Shown here: piece after piece, positions 42,075 through 49,517 of the stretch
Position numbering within the stretch: position 1 is the first letter of the stretch
Layout of the letters: each line of letters opens with the position of its first letter
Assembly (NCBI RefSeq): GCF_019402665.1
Contig: NZ_VSST01000082.1
Coordinates: 1-59,929, forward strand
DNA: 59,929 bases
Origin: Bradyrhizobium canariense
Lineage (GTDB): Bacteria; Pseudomonadota; Alphaproteobacteria; Rhizobiales; Xanthobacteraceae
Direction: 5' to 3'
Translations under genes and position numbers: made by a program
Notes under the pieces: generated by a model
What the model saw: only the letters and a program-made list of their open reading frames with translations
The model's database searches: none
What the model was told of the DNA's origin: nothing

Positions 42075-42347
42075 TCAGGCAGCCTTTTCCTTGAGTTCGA
42101 AGTCCATGGTCCAAGTCGATTTTCCCGGCCGCGTGCGGAATATCCATGTCGTCACGCTCGAACCGGGCGGGATGACGATGCTGTCCCCTTCGTGCATCGT
42201 GAACTGCCGGATGTTGCTTTCGGTCGCCCAGATCGAATGAGAATAAACATCCTTGTCGCTGGTCTTTGTGCAGCTCAGAACTCCTCCGTTCATAACGGCG
42301 CGGGTGGCGGTCTGGCTGACGGACGAGTCCATGTGGATGGTAGTCAT
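42075..42347 (-). CDS. Hypothetical protein (90 aa)
   Basis: A 90-residue soluble protein opening MTTIHMDSSVSQTATRAVMN and ending WTMDFELKEKAA. It has mixed beta-strand-like segments (FTMHEGDSIVIPPGSSVTTWIF) that look like a small beta-sandwich or cupin-like half. I do not recognise the family. GGAG lies before the ATG at 42347. The ORF runs further upstream to 42458 without family-like content. Confidence 0.55.
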   Translation of the reverse strand: MTTIHMDSSVSQTATRAVMNGGVLSCTKTSDKDVYSHSIWATESNIRQFTMHEGDSIVIPPGSSVTTWIFRTRPGKSTWTMDFELKEKAA

Positions 42348-42472
42348 CGTGGCAATCTCCAAAAGAATGAAAAAAAACGCCAGATGCTCCCTTGGGTTGT
42401 CGTGACGTGTCAAGCATGCCGCAAAACGCTCGCACCACTCCTCTTGTGCTGCATCCACTCCCTTCAGGGCAG

Positions 42473-42679
42473 CTAGCTAGAGCAGCCCGTGCCGTTCTCT
42501 TGAACCGGCGGACAGGGAACGGTGCCGAAGGAACAGAACACGCAGCAGTCGCCGGGGAGCGGCTTCAGACGCTCGCCGCAGCGTTTGCAGTCATAAAAGA
42601 ACTGGCAAGCGTCGGTCGGCATGACCTCGGCAGCAGCGTGACCGCACTTGGGACACGTGATCGTGGAGTTCAGGATCAT
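42473..42679 (-). CDS. GDCCVxC domain-containing small metal-binding protein
   Basis: A 68-residue Cys-rich protein. The first CPKCGH and CKRCGE form a zinc-ribbon-like pair, followed by the family motif GDCCVFCSFG and CPPVQ. Proteins of the GDCCVxC group are thought to bind heavy metals; in some genomes a selenocysteine replaces the first Cys of the motif, here both are Cys. Its ATG overlaps the stop of the upstream 66-residue protein by 4 nt, so the two are translationally coupled. Confidence 0.85.
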   Translation of the reverse strand: MILNSTITCPKCGHAAAEVMPTDACQFFYDCKRCGERLKPLPGDCCVFCSFGTVPCPPVQENGTGCSS

Positions 42680-42876
42680 TTACCAGGCGCGTGGCAGACA
42701 CCGAGCAAGGATTGCCGGCGAGCCTTCTTCTGATCGGTCACCAGTTTTATCTTCTCTCTCAAAACGAGGATTTCGGAATATTCCTTTTGGATCTCTCGGG
42801 GGCTGCGAAGTGCTTCAAGCTGCCGGGCGGTCAGTTTTAATATCGCGGCAATATGCGTACTCTGGATGTGGTGCAT
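42676..42876 (-). CDS. Small hypothetical protein (66 aa)
   Basis: A 66-residue helical, basic protein (MHHIQSTHIAAILKLTARQL, then REIQKEYSEILVLREKIKLVTD) with a likely short coiled coil. Its stop overlaps the GDCCVxC start by 4 nt and AAGGGA precedes its own ATG, so it is expressed with its neighbours. The ORF continues upstream to 43062 in a frame I treat as non-coding. Confidence 0.5.
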   Translation of the reverse strand: MHHIQSTHIAAILKLTARQLEALRSPREIQKEYSEILVLREKIKLVTDQKKARRQSLLGVCHAPGK

Positions 42877-42916
42877 GGGATCAAATCCCTTCGTCGGGGC
42901 AGCGCTTGGAGAGGCT

Positions 42917-43228
42917 TTAGGGGGAAGCCCACCATCCGTCGGGGAATCGCTCCAGCAAAGTCTGGTCGACTTGGTTGTCGTTGTCAGGGGGGCTGATAGC
43001 TCCTGCATTCCAGCTTGGTGGCGCGCGACGACGGAGGCGGACAGACAGGGCGCCTGGTTCACGACTTCGAAGGCGGCGCGAAGCAGGATGTGTCAAGCGT
43101 AATGGAGGCACAGCGCGGGCGCTTCGCTCTGCTTCTTCGACCAGACCTCGAAGATATTCCAATTCTGAGAGCTGAGAAGTGAGTTCGCTAAGTTGTTGGA
43201 CATAAAGGATTGCGCGAGAGCTTCGCAT
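42917..43228 (-). CDS. Hypothetical protein with N-terminal coiled coil (103 aa)
   Basis: A 103-residue protein. The first 40 residues form an amphipathic helix (SRAILYVQQLSELTSQLSELEYLRGLVEEAE), the rest is Arg/Pro-rich and disordered, ending DQTLLERFPDGWWASP. GGGGAG lies just upstream of the ATG at 43228. The next gene on the same strand starts 40 nt after its stop, so it heads a three-gene run that ends in the GDCCVxC protein. No family recognised. Confidence 0.55.
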   Translation of the reverse strand: MRSSRAILYVQQLSELTSQLSELEYLRGLVEEAERSARAVPPLRLTHPASRRLRSREPGALSVRLRRRAPPSWNAGAISPPDNDNQVDQTLLERFPDGWWASP

Positions 43229-43405
43229 GGATGTTCTCCCCAGCACAAAAAGAACTATCGGGAAAAAATGGCAATCTACCATAGGTAAACATCGGATTTC
43301 AATACGTCAGGCTCACTGCTTCAGGGTCGCGGCTTCGGCCAGCGCGTCCATGACGCGCTGAAGAAGATGCGGCCAGGCGGAAGGCAATTGAGACAGCAAA
43401 AGGAA

Positions 43406-43433
43406 CCCCAGCTTCAGGGCGGTGAAGCTGGGG
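43406..43433 (-). terminator. Strong hairpin (CCCCAGCTTCA)
   Basis: Perfect 11-bp arms with a 6-nt loop. Read on the minus strand, the stem runs into TTCCTTTT. It is similar in sequence to the hairpin at 43528-43562, so the two look like tandem terminators or a duplicated stem downstream of the twin-arginine mini-protein. Confidence 0.45.
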
Positions 43434-43527
43434 CTGTTGAGCTGCCTTGGCGAAGCAGCTGCCCCCTTGGGGAGGGGCACGGGAAAACTTGGCAATCGGC
43501 AAGTCGTTCCTAGCCGAACAAAAATGA

Positions 43528-43562
43528 GCCCCAGCTCCGGGGGCAATGGGAAGAGCTGGGGC
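43528..43562 (-). terminator. Terminator-like hairpin after the twin-arginine mini-protein
   Basis: Arms GCCCCAGCTC and GAGCTGGGGC (10 bp, perfect) with a 15-nt loop. Read on the minus strand it is followed by TCATTTTTG. It lies 90 nt after the stop of the 72-residue gene. Confidence 0.5.
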
Positions 43563-43651
43563 CCGACTGGACTGCATTACCGATATAAGAATGGCGTCGG
43601 AAAAATTGGTGACCGGCGAGCCGTTTCAACTGTGGTGCCGCCGAAAAATGT

Positions 43652-43870
43652 TTAGCGGCCTCTGTCGTCCTTGCCGTTGGGGCTGCCATCGCCGCCGCCG
43701 TTACCCCAGCCATTGTTGCCGTGGTGGTGATGGACCGCGCTCGCACCCGATTTAGCAATTGCATCGGACGTGAGGGAGGTGGAGAGCAGCAGCGTTATAG
43801 TTGGAGGTGTCACGGCTGCGAACTTTCCGCAGGTCTTTAGAAATTCGCGGCGGTCGTCCTGGTCAGGCAT
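43652..43870 (-). CDS. Twin-arginine leader mini-protein with Gly/Asn/His-rich tail (72 aa)
   Basis: The N-terminus DDRREFLKTCGKFAAVTPP has a twin-arginine motif (D-R-R-E-F-L-K), followed by a hydrophobic stretch and a cleavage-like AIAKSG. The last 30 residues are HHHHGNNGWGNGGGDGSPNG and then KDDRGR, highly polar and possibly metal-binding. GGAGAG precedes the ATG at 43870. A protein that would be exported folded but is this small is unusual. It could be a small metal-carrying or surface peptide, or a precursor that is processed. No biosynthetic partner gene is adjacent. Confidence 0.65.
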   Translation of the reverse strand: MPDQDDRREFLKTCGKFAAVTPPTITLLLSTSLTSDAIAKSGASAVHHHHGNNGWGNGGGDGSPNGKDDRGR

Positions 43871-44123
43871 GGGTTCTCTCCGGGGCTGGCGGAAAGATTA
43901 AATACGTTAAATCAAGTTTAACTATGTTAATAGGCTCGGTCACGAAGTGCGGCCATAAGTTGCGGCACCAGCTGTTCGCTCTTCGCTACTCCCTCAGGGA
44001 TACCGGCGCGCTCCCTTCAAGAGATCGAAATGAAGCTTGGCCAACGGGTTGGCCGCTGGAGTGCGTGCTGGCCTGCCCGGCCTTCTTGCGGCGGGCGGAT
44101 CGGGTTCTGATCTCGTAGCTACT

Positions 44124-44732
44124 TCAGGGATGCCGGGCCGGCCGTTTGCCTCGCTTCACCGCAGTCTCATCTCCCACATCCACCCCCGCATTTCGCAATA
44201 ACACCGCCGCCGCCTCCTTCGCGGCACGCGCCATTGCGGGGTCGTCGCGGACGAGGTCCTGTGCGATGGAGCCGTCGACCAGCAGCACGAGCTGCGTTGC
44301 GAGCGCCTCTGCATTCGTAACGCCGAGCTCGTTGAGGCGGTCGCGAAACCAGATGCGGCGGCTTTCCTTGAAGGCGATGGCGATCTTCTTCACGGCACGA
44401 TCCGCCGGGCCAAGCTCGGCGACTGCATTCACGAATGGGCAGCCGCGAAAGTCCTTTGCGGCGAAGCGGCGCTGCAGCGAATCGAAGGTGGCGAGGATCT
44501 GCTCGGCCGGAGGCTTGTCCGAGGGGCGGGGCTGCACGAAGCGGCGCTCCAGATAGGCCGCGATCAGCGCGTCCTTGGAGGGGAAGTGGTTGTAGAGCGT
44601 GCGCTTGGAGATGCCGATCTCGGCCGCGATGGTGTCGACGCCGATGGCGCGAATGCCTTGCAGATAGAACAGCTTGTCGGCGGTCTCGAGGATCCGCTCT
44701 TTCATCGTCTGTGGGGCGGGCGGGGGAGCCAT
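44124..44732 (-). CDS. TetR/AcrR family transcriptional repressor
   Basis: A 202-residue repressor. The N-terminal helix-turn-helix reads ETADKLFYLQGIRAIGVDTIAAEIGISKRTLYNHFPSKDALI, typical of TetR. The C-terminal ligand domain (about 65-190) includes CPFVNAVAELG. It is divergent from an MFS transporter, and the gap contains the perfect operator-like dyad TACACAG-GT-CTGTGTA. Most likely it represses the transporter and itself until a transported compound binds. Confidence 0.92.
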   Translation of the reverse strand: MAPPPAPQTMKERILETADKLFYLQGIRAIGVDTIAAEIGISKRTLYNHFPSKDALIAAYLERRFVQPRPSDKPPAEQILATFDSLQRRFAAKDFRGCPFVNAVAELGPADRAVKKIAIAFKESRRIWFRDRLNELGVTNAEALATQLVLLVDGSIAQDLVRDDPAMARAAKEAAAVLLRNAGVDVGDETAVKRGKRPARHP

Positions 44733-44784
44733 GCGGCGGTGAATGTCCTGTTCGCTTGACAGTGCACGCTATCCATAGCCTAAG

Positions 44785-44800
44785 TACACAGGTCTGTGTA
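44785..44800. promoter_or_regulatory. TetR-type operator
   Basis: TACACAG-GT-CTGTGTA is a perfect 16-bp dyad with 7-bp arms, in the 129-bp gap between the TetR and MFS genes. TTGACA at 44756-44761 lies just upstream and could be the -35 for the transporter. Size and symmetry are those of known TetR-family operators. Confidence 0.75.
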
Positions 44801-44861
44801 ACCAAAATCAACCGATATTGCAGACGACGGCGCTCGCGCCGCGCCGATGAGGGAGACGAAA

Positions 44862-46100
44862 ATGCCCCTGTTGCAGGTCCTGCGCCCGACATTGCCCATC
44901 CTGATCGGCGCCTCGATCATGCTGACGCTGAGCATGGGGCTGCGGCAGAGCCTCGGCATCTTCATGCAGCCGCTGACCCACGACATCCATCTGTCGATCT
45001 CCGACTTCACGCTGGCGCTGGCCGTGCAAAACCTCGCCTGGGGCTTTCTCCAGCCGCTCGCCGGCGCGATGACCACGCGCTACGGCTTCCGTCCGATCAT
45101 GATCGCGGGCTCGTTCATGTACATCGCGGGCCTGGTGCTGATGGCAACCGCGAACGGCCTCGTCGCCATCATGATCGGCGCCGGCGTGCTGATCGGCACC
45201 TCGCTCGCCTGCACCGCGGCTGCGATCGCGATGTCGGTGGCGGCGCGCGCGGTGCCCGCAACGGTGCGTTCCACCGTGCTCGGCATCGTCTCGGGCGCGG
45301 GCTCGCTCGGCGCGTTGCTATCGGCGCCGATCGGGCAGATGCTCAACGAGGGATTCGGGTGGCGCGTCGGGCTCGCCGGCTTCGTGGTGATGTCGGTGCT
45401 GATGATCCCGGCGGCCTGGTATGCCGGGCGCGTCGACGCGGTCCCGCTGCCGAAGCCCGCGACTGACGAGATCGTCGATGCCACGGCGTTGATTGCAGCG
45501 AAGACCGCTTTCGGCAACGCGTCCTTCGTGGTGATGAGCTGCGCCTATCTCGTCTGCGGCATGCAGCTCGTGTTCCTCACCACGCACTTGCCGTCCTATC
45601 TCGCGATCTGCGGCCTCGATCCGATGCTGAGCGCGCAGACGCTGGGCATGATCGGCGGCTTCAACGTGCTTGGCTCGCTGTTCTTCGGCTGGGCCGGCCA
45701 GCGCTGGAACAAGCTCGCACTGCTCGGCGGCATCTACGTCTTCCGCTCACTCGCGCTCGCCTGGTACTTTACGCTGCCGGCCACGCCTGCCTCGACCCTG
45801 CTGTTCGGCGCGATCATGGGCTTCCTGTGGATGGGTGTCGGCCCGCTGGTGGCGGGCGCGGTCGCCGAGATGTTCGGCCTGCGCTGGCAGGCGATGATCC
45901 AGGGCCTCGCCTTCATGAGCCACCAGATCGGCAGCTTTCTCGGCGCGTATGGGGGAGGGGTGCTCTACGATGCGCTCGGCTCGTATACGATGGCCTGGCG
46001 CATCGGCGTCGCGCTGGGGTTGGCCGGCGGCATCATCCAGATCGCGTTTGCGCTGATCCGGCCGTCGCAGCCGCCGGCGCCGGTGTTGCGGACGGCGTAG
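44862..46100 (+). CDS. MFS transporter (CynX/NimT-like or oxalate/formate-type fold)
   Basis: A 412-residue, 12-helix inner-membrane transporter. The N-terminal half has SMGLRQSLGIFMQPLTHDIHLSISDFTLALAVQNLAWG, the family entry motif. The C-terminal half (LLGGIYVFRSLALAWYFTLPATP..., MGFLWMGVGPLVAGAVAEMFGLRWQAMI) is duplicated as debris at 47443-47827. GAGGGAG precedes the ATG at 44862; an ATG at 44847 is possible. Under control of the divergent TetR protein it is probably an exporter or importer of an organic anion. Confidence 0.88.
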   Translation: MPLLQVLRPTLPILIGASIMLTLSMGLRQSLGIFMQPLTHDIHLSISDFTLALAVQNLAWGFLQPLAGAMTTRYGFRPIMIAGSFMYIAGLVLMATANGLVAIMIGAGVLIGTSLACTAAAIAMSVAARAVPATVRSTVLGIVSGAGSLGALLSAPIGQMLNEGFGWRVGLAGFVVMSVLMIPAAWYAGRVDAVPLPKPATDEIVDATALIAAKTAFGNASFVVMSCAYLVCGMQLVFLTTHLPSYLAICGLDPMLSAQTLGMIGGFNVLGSLFFGWAGQRWNKLALLGGIYVFRSLALAWYFTLPATPASTLLFGAIMGFLWMGVGPLVAGAVAEMFGLRWQAMIQGLAFMSHQIGSFLGAYGGGVLYDALGSYTMAWRIGVALGLAGGIIQIAFALIRPSQPPAPVLRTA

Positions 46101-46113
46101 GGGGGCCGCGTCT

Positions 46114-46548
46114 TCAATTGAGCGCGTCGTAAACGATGCCCAGGATGACGCTGTAAGTCACGAGCATCGCCAGCGAGAACAGTGCTGGCGAAATGCCAAG
46201 CCCAGCCTGCACTCCGAAAAATCCTAGCCCGATCATGGGAAAGAACACCAACCCCATGGTCGCCCATCCGAGCACGCCGTATGCCATTCCTTTGATCGCT
46301 CCGATATTGCCTGGCAGCCATCGATAGAGCTGTCCAAAGGCGAGACTGACGAAGGTTGAGCCATTCAGGAATGAAAGTAGCCACGGCACCACTGGATGGA
46401 TCGCCGTGCCGGTCACATGGCTCAGCGTCGTTTGGAGGCTTTCATAGGGCTGGAATGATGGAAGCAGTCCAGCCCAAAACTTGAAGTACATCAGCAGCGA
46501 ATGCGCGATGCTTCCGCACAATCCTGCAACAACTGCCTTCCAAATCAT
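46114..46548 (-). CDS. DUF6789-like membrane protein
   Basis: A 144-residue protein with four membrane helices (AVVAGLCGSIAHSLLMYF, VVPWLLSFLNGSTFVSLAFG, GMAYGVLGWATMGLVFF and SPALFSLAMLVTYSVILGIVY). It resembles a small family of predicted membrane proteins (DUF6789) of unknown function. The ATG at 46548 with AGG upstream is preferred to one at 46563. It follows the DUF6064-like gene on the same strand by 81 nt. Both lie between the MFS gene and its truncated copy, so the pair may have been inserted together. Confidence 0.6.
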   Translation of the reverse strand: MIWKAVVAGLCGSIAHSLLMYFKFWAGLLPSFQPYESLQTTLSHVTGTAIHPVVPWLLSFLNGSTFVSLAFGQLYRWLPGNIGAIKGMAYGVLGWATMGLVFFPMIGLGFFGVQAGLGISPALFSLAMLVTYSVILGIVYDALN

Positions 46549-46629
46549 GTTGCCTGAAGGCATGCCAAGTCGTCCATTCTCGGAAGTGGCTTTCCAACAT
46601 GGGCGCGCGGTCGCTGCCACACGTTGCAA

Positions 46630-47316
46630 TCAGGGGCTCAATTCGGTTGAGGGCGTCAATCTCGTCTCGGCTAGTACGGTAGGTGTATGTCGGTTCCCGA
46701 CGACGACGATCGGAACGGCAATGAAGCCGCTAATCAGAAGCAGCCAATCCTGCCGAACGTCCAGGAAGATAGCTGCGCTCCCGCCGATGATTGACCAGAT
46801 GAAGGGGATCACCAGGAGCCAGTAGGACAAGCGGTCGGTCGTCATAAGTAAAAGACCGAAGGTGAAGATGGTAACAGGGCAAGGAGCTACACCGAACATC
46901 GGTAACGTCGGCCAAGAATGCCCCGCTGCAATTCCGATCATCGGATAGATGAGAGATGCGTAGAGAACAAACCCCGCGCCGATCACCGCTCGAAGCCCGA
47001 AAGTCATCGCGAAACGAAGGCCGCCGCGGACGACACCCGTGTAGAGCAGTGCCACGCCCTCTATGACGAACAAGGCGCCAAAGGCGAACGCGGCCTTGTT
47101 TATCGAGGAGAAGAAGACGCCGTGATAGAAAATGCCAGTGCTCAGCCACATCAATCCGAGGACGGCTGAGACAACGCGATCAGAGGCACGGCCTTTCCAG
47201 AGAACGGCGGCGACGGCGATGGCGCCAAGCGCATAAGCAAAAATTTGCGCGGGCCAGATTGCCGTATTGTAGGCCGCGAAGACGCTGAGGAACTGCTCAA
47301 GGGTGAAGGGAAGCAT
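46630..47316 (-). CDS. DUF6064 family membrane protein
   Basis: A 228-residue protein with seven or eight hydrophobic segments (MLPFTLEQFLSVFAAYNTAI, then IFAYALGAIAVAAVLW, VLGLMWLSTGIFYHGVFF, and on). It matches the layout of DUF6064 proteins (inner membrane, unknown function), including SYWLLVIPFIWSIIGGSAAI. Codon use looks less GC-rich at third positions than in the flanking MFS gene, a hint of foreign origin. The start at 47316 is chosen because the ORF extension upstream runs antisense through the MFS fragment. Confidence 0.7.
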   Translation of the reverse strand: MLPFTLEQFLSVFAAYNTAIWPAQIFAYALGAIAVAAVLWKGRASDRVVSAVLGLMWLSTGIFYHGVFFSSINKAAFAFGALFVIEGVALLYTGVVRGGLRFAMTFGLRAVIGAGFVLYASLIYPMIGIAAGHSWPTLPMFGVAPCPVTIFTFGLLLMTTDRLSYWLLVIPFIWSIIGGSAAIFLDVRQDWLLLISGFIAVPIVVVGNRHTPTVLAETRLTPSTELSP

Positions 47317-47442
47317 GGTGCGCTCGTGCCCGATCGTTTGAGCGTAGAGGACTGCGTTGCTTCGCTGCTTGACGAGGATCAACGTCCCTCGGGGGCAACT
47401 CGTGGCCGAGGGGCGACATGGAGGCTGTCCGTCGCAGCCGCC

Positions 47443-47827
47443 GCGCTGCTTGGCGGCATCTACGTCCTGCGCTTGCTGGCGCTGGCCTGGTACTTCATGC
47501 TGCCGGCGACGCCTGCCTCGACCCTGCTGTTCGGCGCCATCATGGGCTTTCTGTGGATGGGCGCCGGCCCGTTGGTCGCGGGTGCCGTCGCCGAAATGTT
47601 CGGCCTGCGTTGGCAGGCGATGATCCAGGGCTTCGCCTTCATGAGCCACCGGATCGGCAGCTTCCTCGGGGCGTACGGCGGAGGGGTGCGTCTACGACGC
47701 GCTCGGCTCGTATACGATGGCCTGGCGCATCGGCGTCGCGCTGGGATTGGCCGGTGGCATCGTGCAGGTGGCGTTCGCGCTGATCCGTCCGTCGCTGCCG
47801 CCGGCGCCGGTGTTGCGGACGGCGTAG
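47443..47827 (+). pseudogene. Truncated, frameshifted copy of the MFS transporter 3' end
   Basis: The sequence repeats the C-terminal 128 codons of the gene at 44862-46100 (its 45716-46100) with high similarity. Up to 47689 it reads in one frame (LLGGIYVLRLLALAWYF, then GFLWMGAGPLVAGAVAEMFG). One extra G at about 47690 (GTGCGTCTACG versus GTGCTCTACG) moves it to another frame for the rest, which still encodes the MAWRIGVALGLAGG tail and the PPAPVLRTA end. No start or upstream half is present. It cannot make a working transporter. Confidence 0.88.
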
Positions 47828-47904
47828 GGGGAGGGGGAAGCGCACGGCTTAGCCTTCATCGCGGCATGCACTGCAGCGGGCATCCGACCACGGGAGACCG
47901 CCCA

Positions 47905-48183
47905 CTACTTAGTGAATTGTGTTCGCACTGTCTCACCCGTCAGGGGATCGAGCCAAACGGTGTAACAGCTCCAGCTATTGGCTCGGATTAGATCACCTTC
48001 AAGTTCTGCATCCACGAAGCAATCGCCTGCGTCCTTGGTTGGAAGGGTCGCCTTCCACCTCACTCGCTCGTCCGGTTCAATACAGACCAGATTTTGGTCT
48101 TGCTCAGACTTTCGGTTCCACGCGAAGACGATGACTCGGCCGACATCGTTGGGAAGACAAACGGACTTATGGATTCTTCTCAT
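47905..48183 (-). CDS. Hypothetical protein (92 aa)
   Basis: A 92-residue soluble protein, MRRIHKSVCLPNDVGRVIVF then NRKSEQDQNLVCIEPDERVRW, ending YTVWLDPLTGETVRTQFTK. The alternation VCIEPDERVRWKATLP...CYTVWLDPLTGETV looks like two beta-propeller blades of PQQ/WD type, a fragment or a stand-alone small protein. I do not recognise a named family. Strand-like alternation and a normal composition make it more likely real than chance. Confidence 0.5.
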   Translation of the reverse strand: MRRIHKSVCLPNDVGRVIVFAWNRKSEQDQNLVCIEPDERVRWKATLPTKDAGDCFVDAELEGDLIRANSWSCYTVWLDPLTGETVRTQFTK

Positions 48184-48612
48184 GTCGGCGAGGCCATCCC
48201 GGCTGGTGTTTTTTCATATCAGGACAAGCTTCGTGAAGCCATCCGATCTCAGTGGTGTCTCCTGTGCGTCTAGAAGACACGGCAGCTTCAGGAGCCCGCC
48301 TAGCCCAGCTCTCGTGCCCGGACACAGCGCAGCGTCACTTCGAAGGTGCGCTGCAGAACCGGGGCCCATGTCGCTGCATCGTGCTGTGTTGCTTTCTGGG
48401 TCCCGGCTCTGCGCAGCAGCGTTTCACGCTGCAGCGCGTCCGGGACATGAGAGCGAACTTGCGAAGGCGCAACCCCGGGCCAATGCCGAGCGGTGCCAGT
48501 GTTGCGGACGGCATAGCGGAGCGGGTGCTCACGAGCATCCGCGGCCTCTTCAGACCCATGGCGGTCAGACGAAGTCGGGGATAAAACAGCGTTCAAACTG
48601 GACCTAAGACCC
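48184..48612. other. Repeat-filled spacer
   Basis: No gene seen in 429 bp. It holds the dispersed element at 48309-48453 and, at about 48490-48515, a stretch close to the last 25 nt of the MFS gene (GGTGCCAGTGTTGCGGACGG and the TAG after it). Confidence 0.5.
48309..48453. repeat. 145-bp dispersed element with inverted ends (CTCTCGTGCCCGG)
   Basis: The left end CTCTCGTGCCCGGAC and the right end GTCCGGGACATGAGAG are inverted repeats with one gap. The inside has further pairing (GCAGCGTC and GACGCTGC-like parts). Partial copies of the same element are at 49360-49400 and 50196-50265. It behaves like a MITE-type element without coding capacity. Confidence 0.75.
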
Positions 48613-49290
48613 ATGGCTTTTTGGATACGGTTGGGTTGGTGATCGCCTATCTTCTCGGCTCGGTCCCCACGGGCTATCTGGCGGGGAAACTGCTCAGGGG
48701 TATCGACATCCGAAGGCATGGCTCCAGGTCCACCGGGGCAACGAATGTCTTGCGCACTCTCGGCAAATGGCCTGCCTTGTTCGTGCTCGTCGGCGATGTG
48801 CTGAAGGGCGTGGGTGCCATTATCGTCGCGCGTTCGTTCTGTCCTTGGCTGTACGCGGAATTATCCCCGCCGGCGACAGCGTCTGATCTGCAGGTCTGGG
48901 TGCCATGGGCTGTTTTGTCTGGCTGGAATTGCCGTGCTGTTGGGACATAGCCGATCGATCTGGCTGAACTTCACGGGCGGCAAGTCGGCCGCGGCCGGGC
49001 TCGGTGTGTTGCTGGCGATGTCGTGGCCCGTGGGATTGGGGGCTGCAGCCGCCTTTGGCTTCGTGCTGGCTATGACCCGGATCGTTTCCTTGAACTCGAT
49101 GCTCGCGGCGTTGACGGCAATTGTTCTTGTCTGCGCGGTCGAGCACCCATTGCCGTATCGGTTGCTGGTGATCGGAGGCGGCCTCTACGTGATCATCCGC
49201 CATCGTGCCAACATCCAAAGGCTTTTGGCGGGAACGGAGCCGCGTCTGGTTCGAAATGGCCAGGGTACGAAAGCGGAAGCGCAGGTTTAG
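48613..49290 (+). pseudogene. plsY: Frameshifted glycerol-3-phosphate acyltransferase (plsY-like)
   Basis: PlsY acylates glycerol-3-phosphate with acyl-phosphate in the inner membrane. The first part (GLVIAYLLGSVPTGYLAGKLLRGIDIRRHGSRSTGATNVLRTLGKW) and the second part (AGIAVLLGHSRSIWLNFTGGKSAAAG, then LYVIIRHRANIQRLLAGTEPRL) are both intact and collinear but in different frames. The shift falls at TTTT (48913-48916); losing one T restores the frame (A-V-C-L-A-G). A likely second T-run indel at 48617-48621 separates the ATG at 48613 from the rest; otherwise a TTG at 48621 would start it. Either a pseudogene or two assembly errors in T runs. Confidence 0.85.
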
Positions 49291-49404
49291 CACAGGACTC
49301 ATCGGCGGCCGCTTATTGAGGTGCCGCAACGCCCGGTCGTCGAACGGGCCTGAACGCTGTGCGGGTGACTTGCGCGTCGCAGCGCGCCCGGGACACCAGA
49401 GCGC

Positions 49405-49501
49405 ACAAAACGGGGCCCACCGGGCCCCGTCGAAAGTCCGTAGTCTATCCCGCGATCCTGTTTGTCTTGGCTTCGCTGAATCCGACGTGCCCGCGCGCGA
49501 C
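49405..49501 (-). pseudogene. Decayed copy of the rpmG 3' end and its terminator
   Basis: On the minus strand, codons VARGHVGFSEAK match VARKHVEFREAK of the L33 protein at 50329-50496. They are followed by the same GC-rich spacer and a similar hairpin, ACGGGGCCC-ACC-GGGCCCCGT (49410-49430). The rest of rpmG is absent. The hairpin may still terminate the leftward gene at 49518-50072. Confidence 0.7.
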
Positions 49502-49517
49502 CAGCTGGCAGCATGGA

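Noticed and set aside
43299..43577. Short minus-strand frames over the CCCCAGCT hairpins
   Set aside because: They read through the terminator-like stems, have no ribosome site and overlap each other in different frames.
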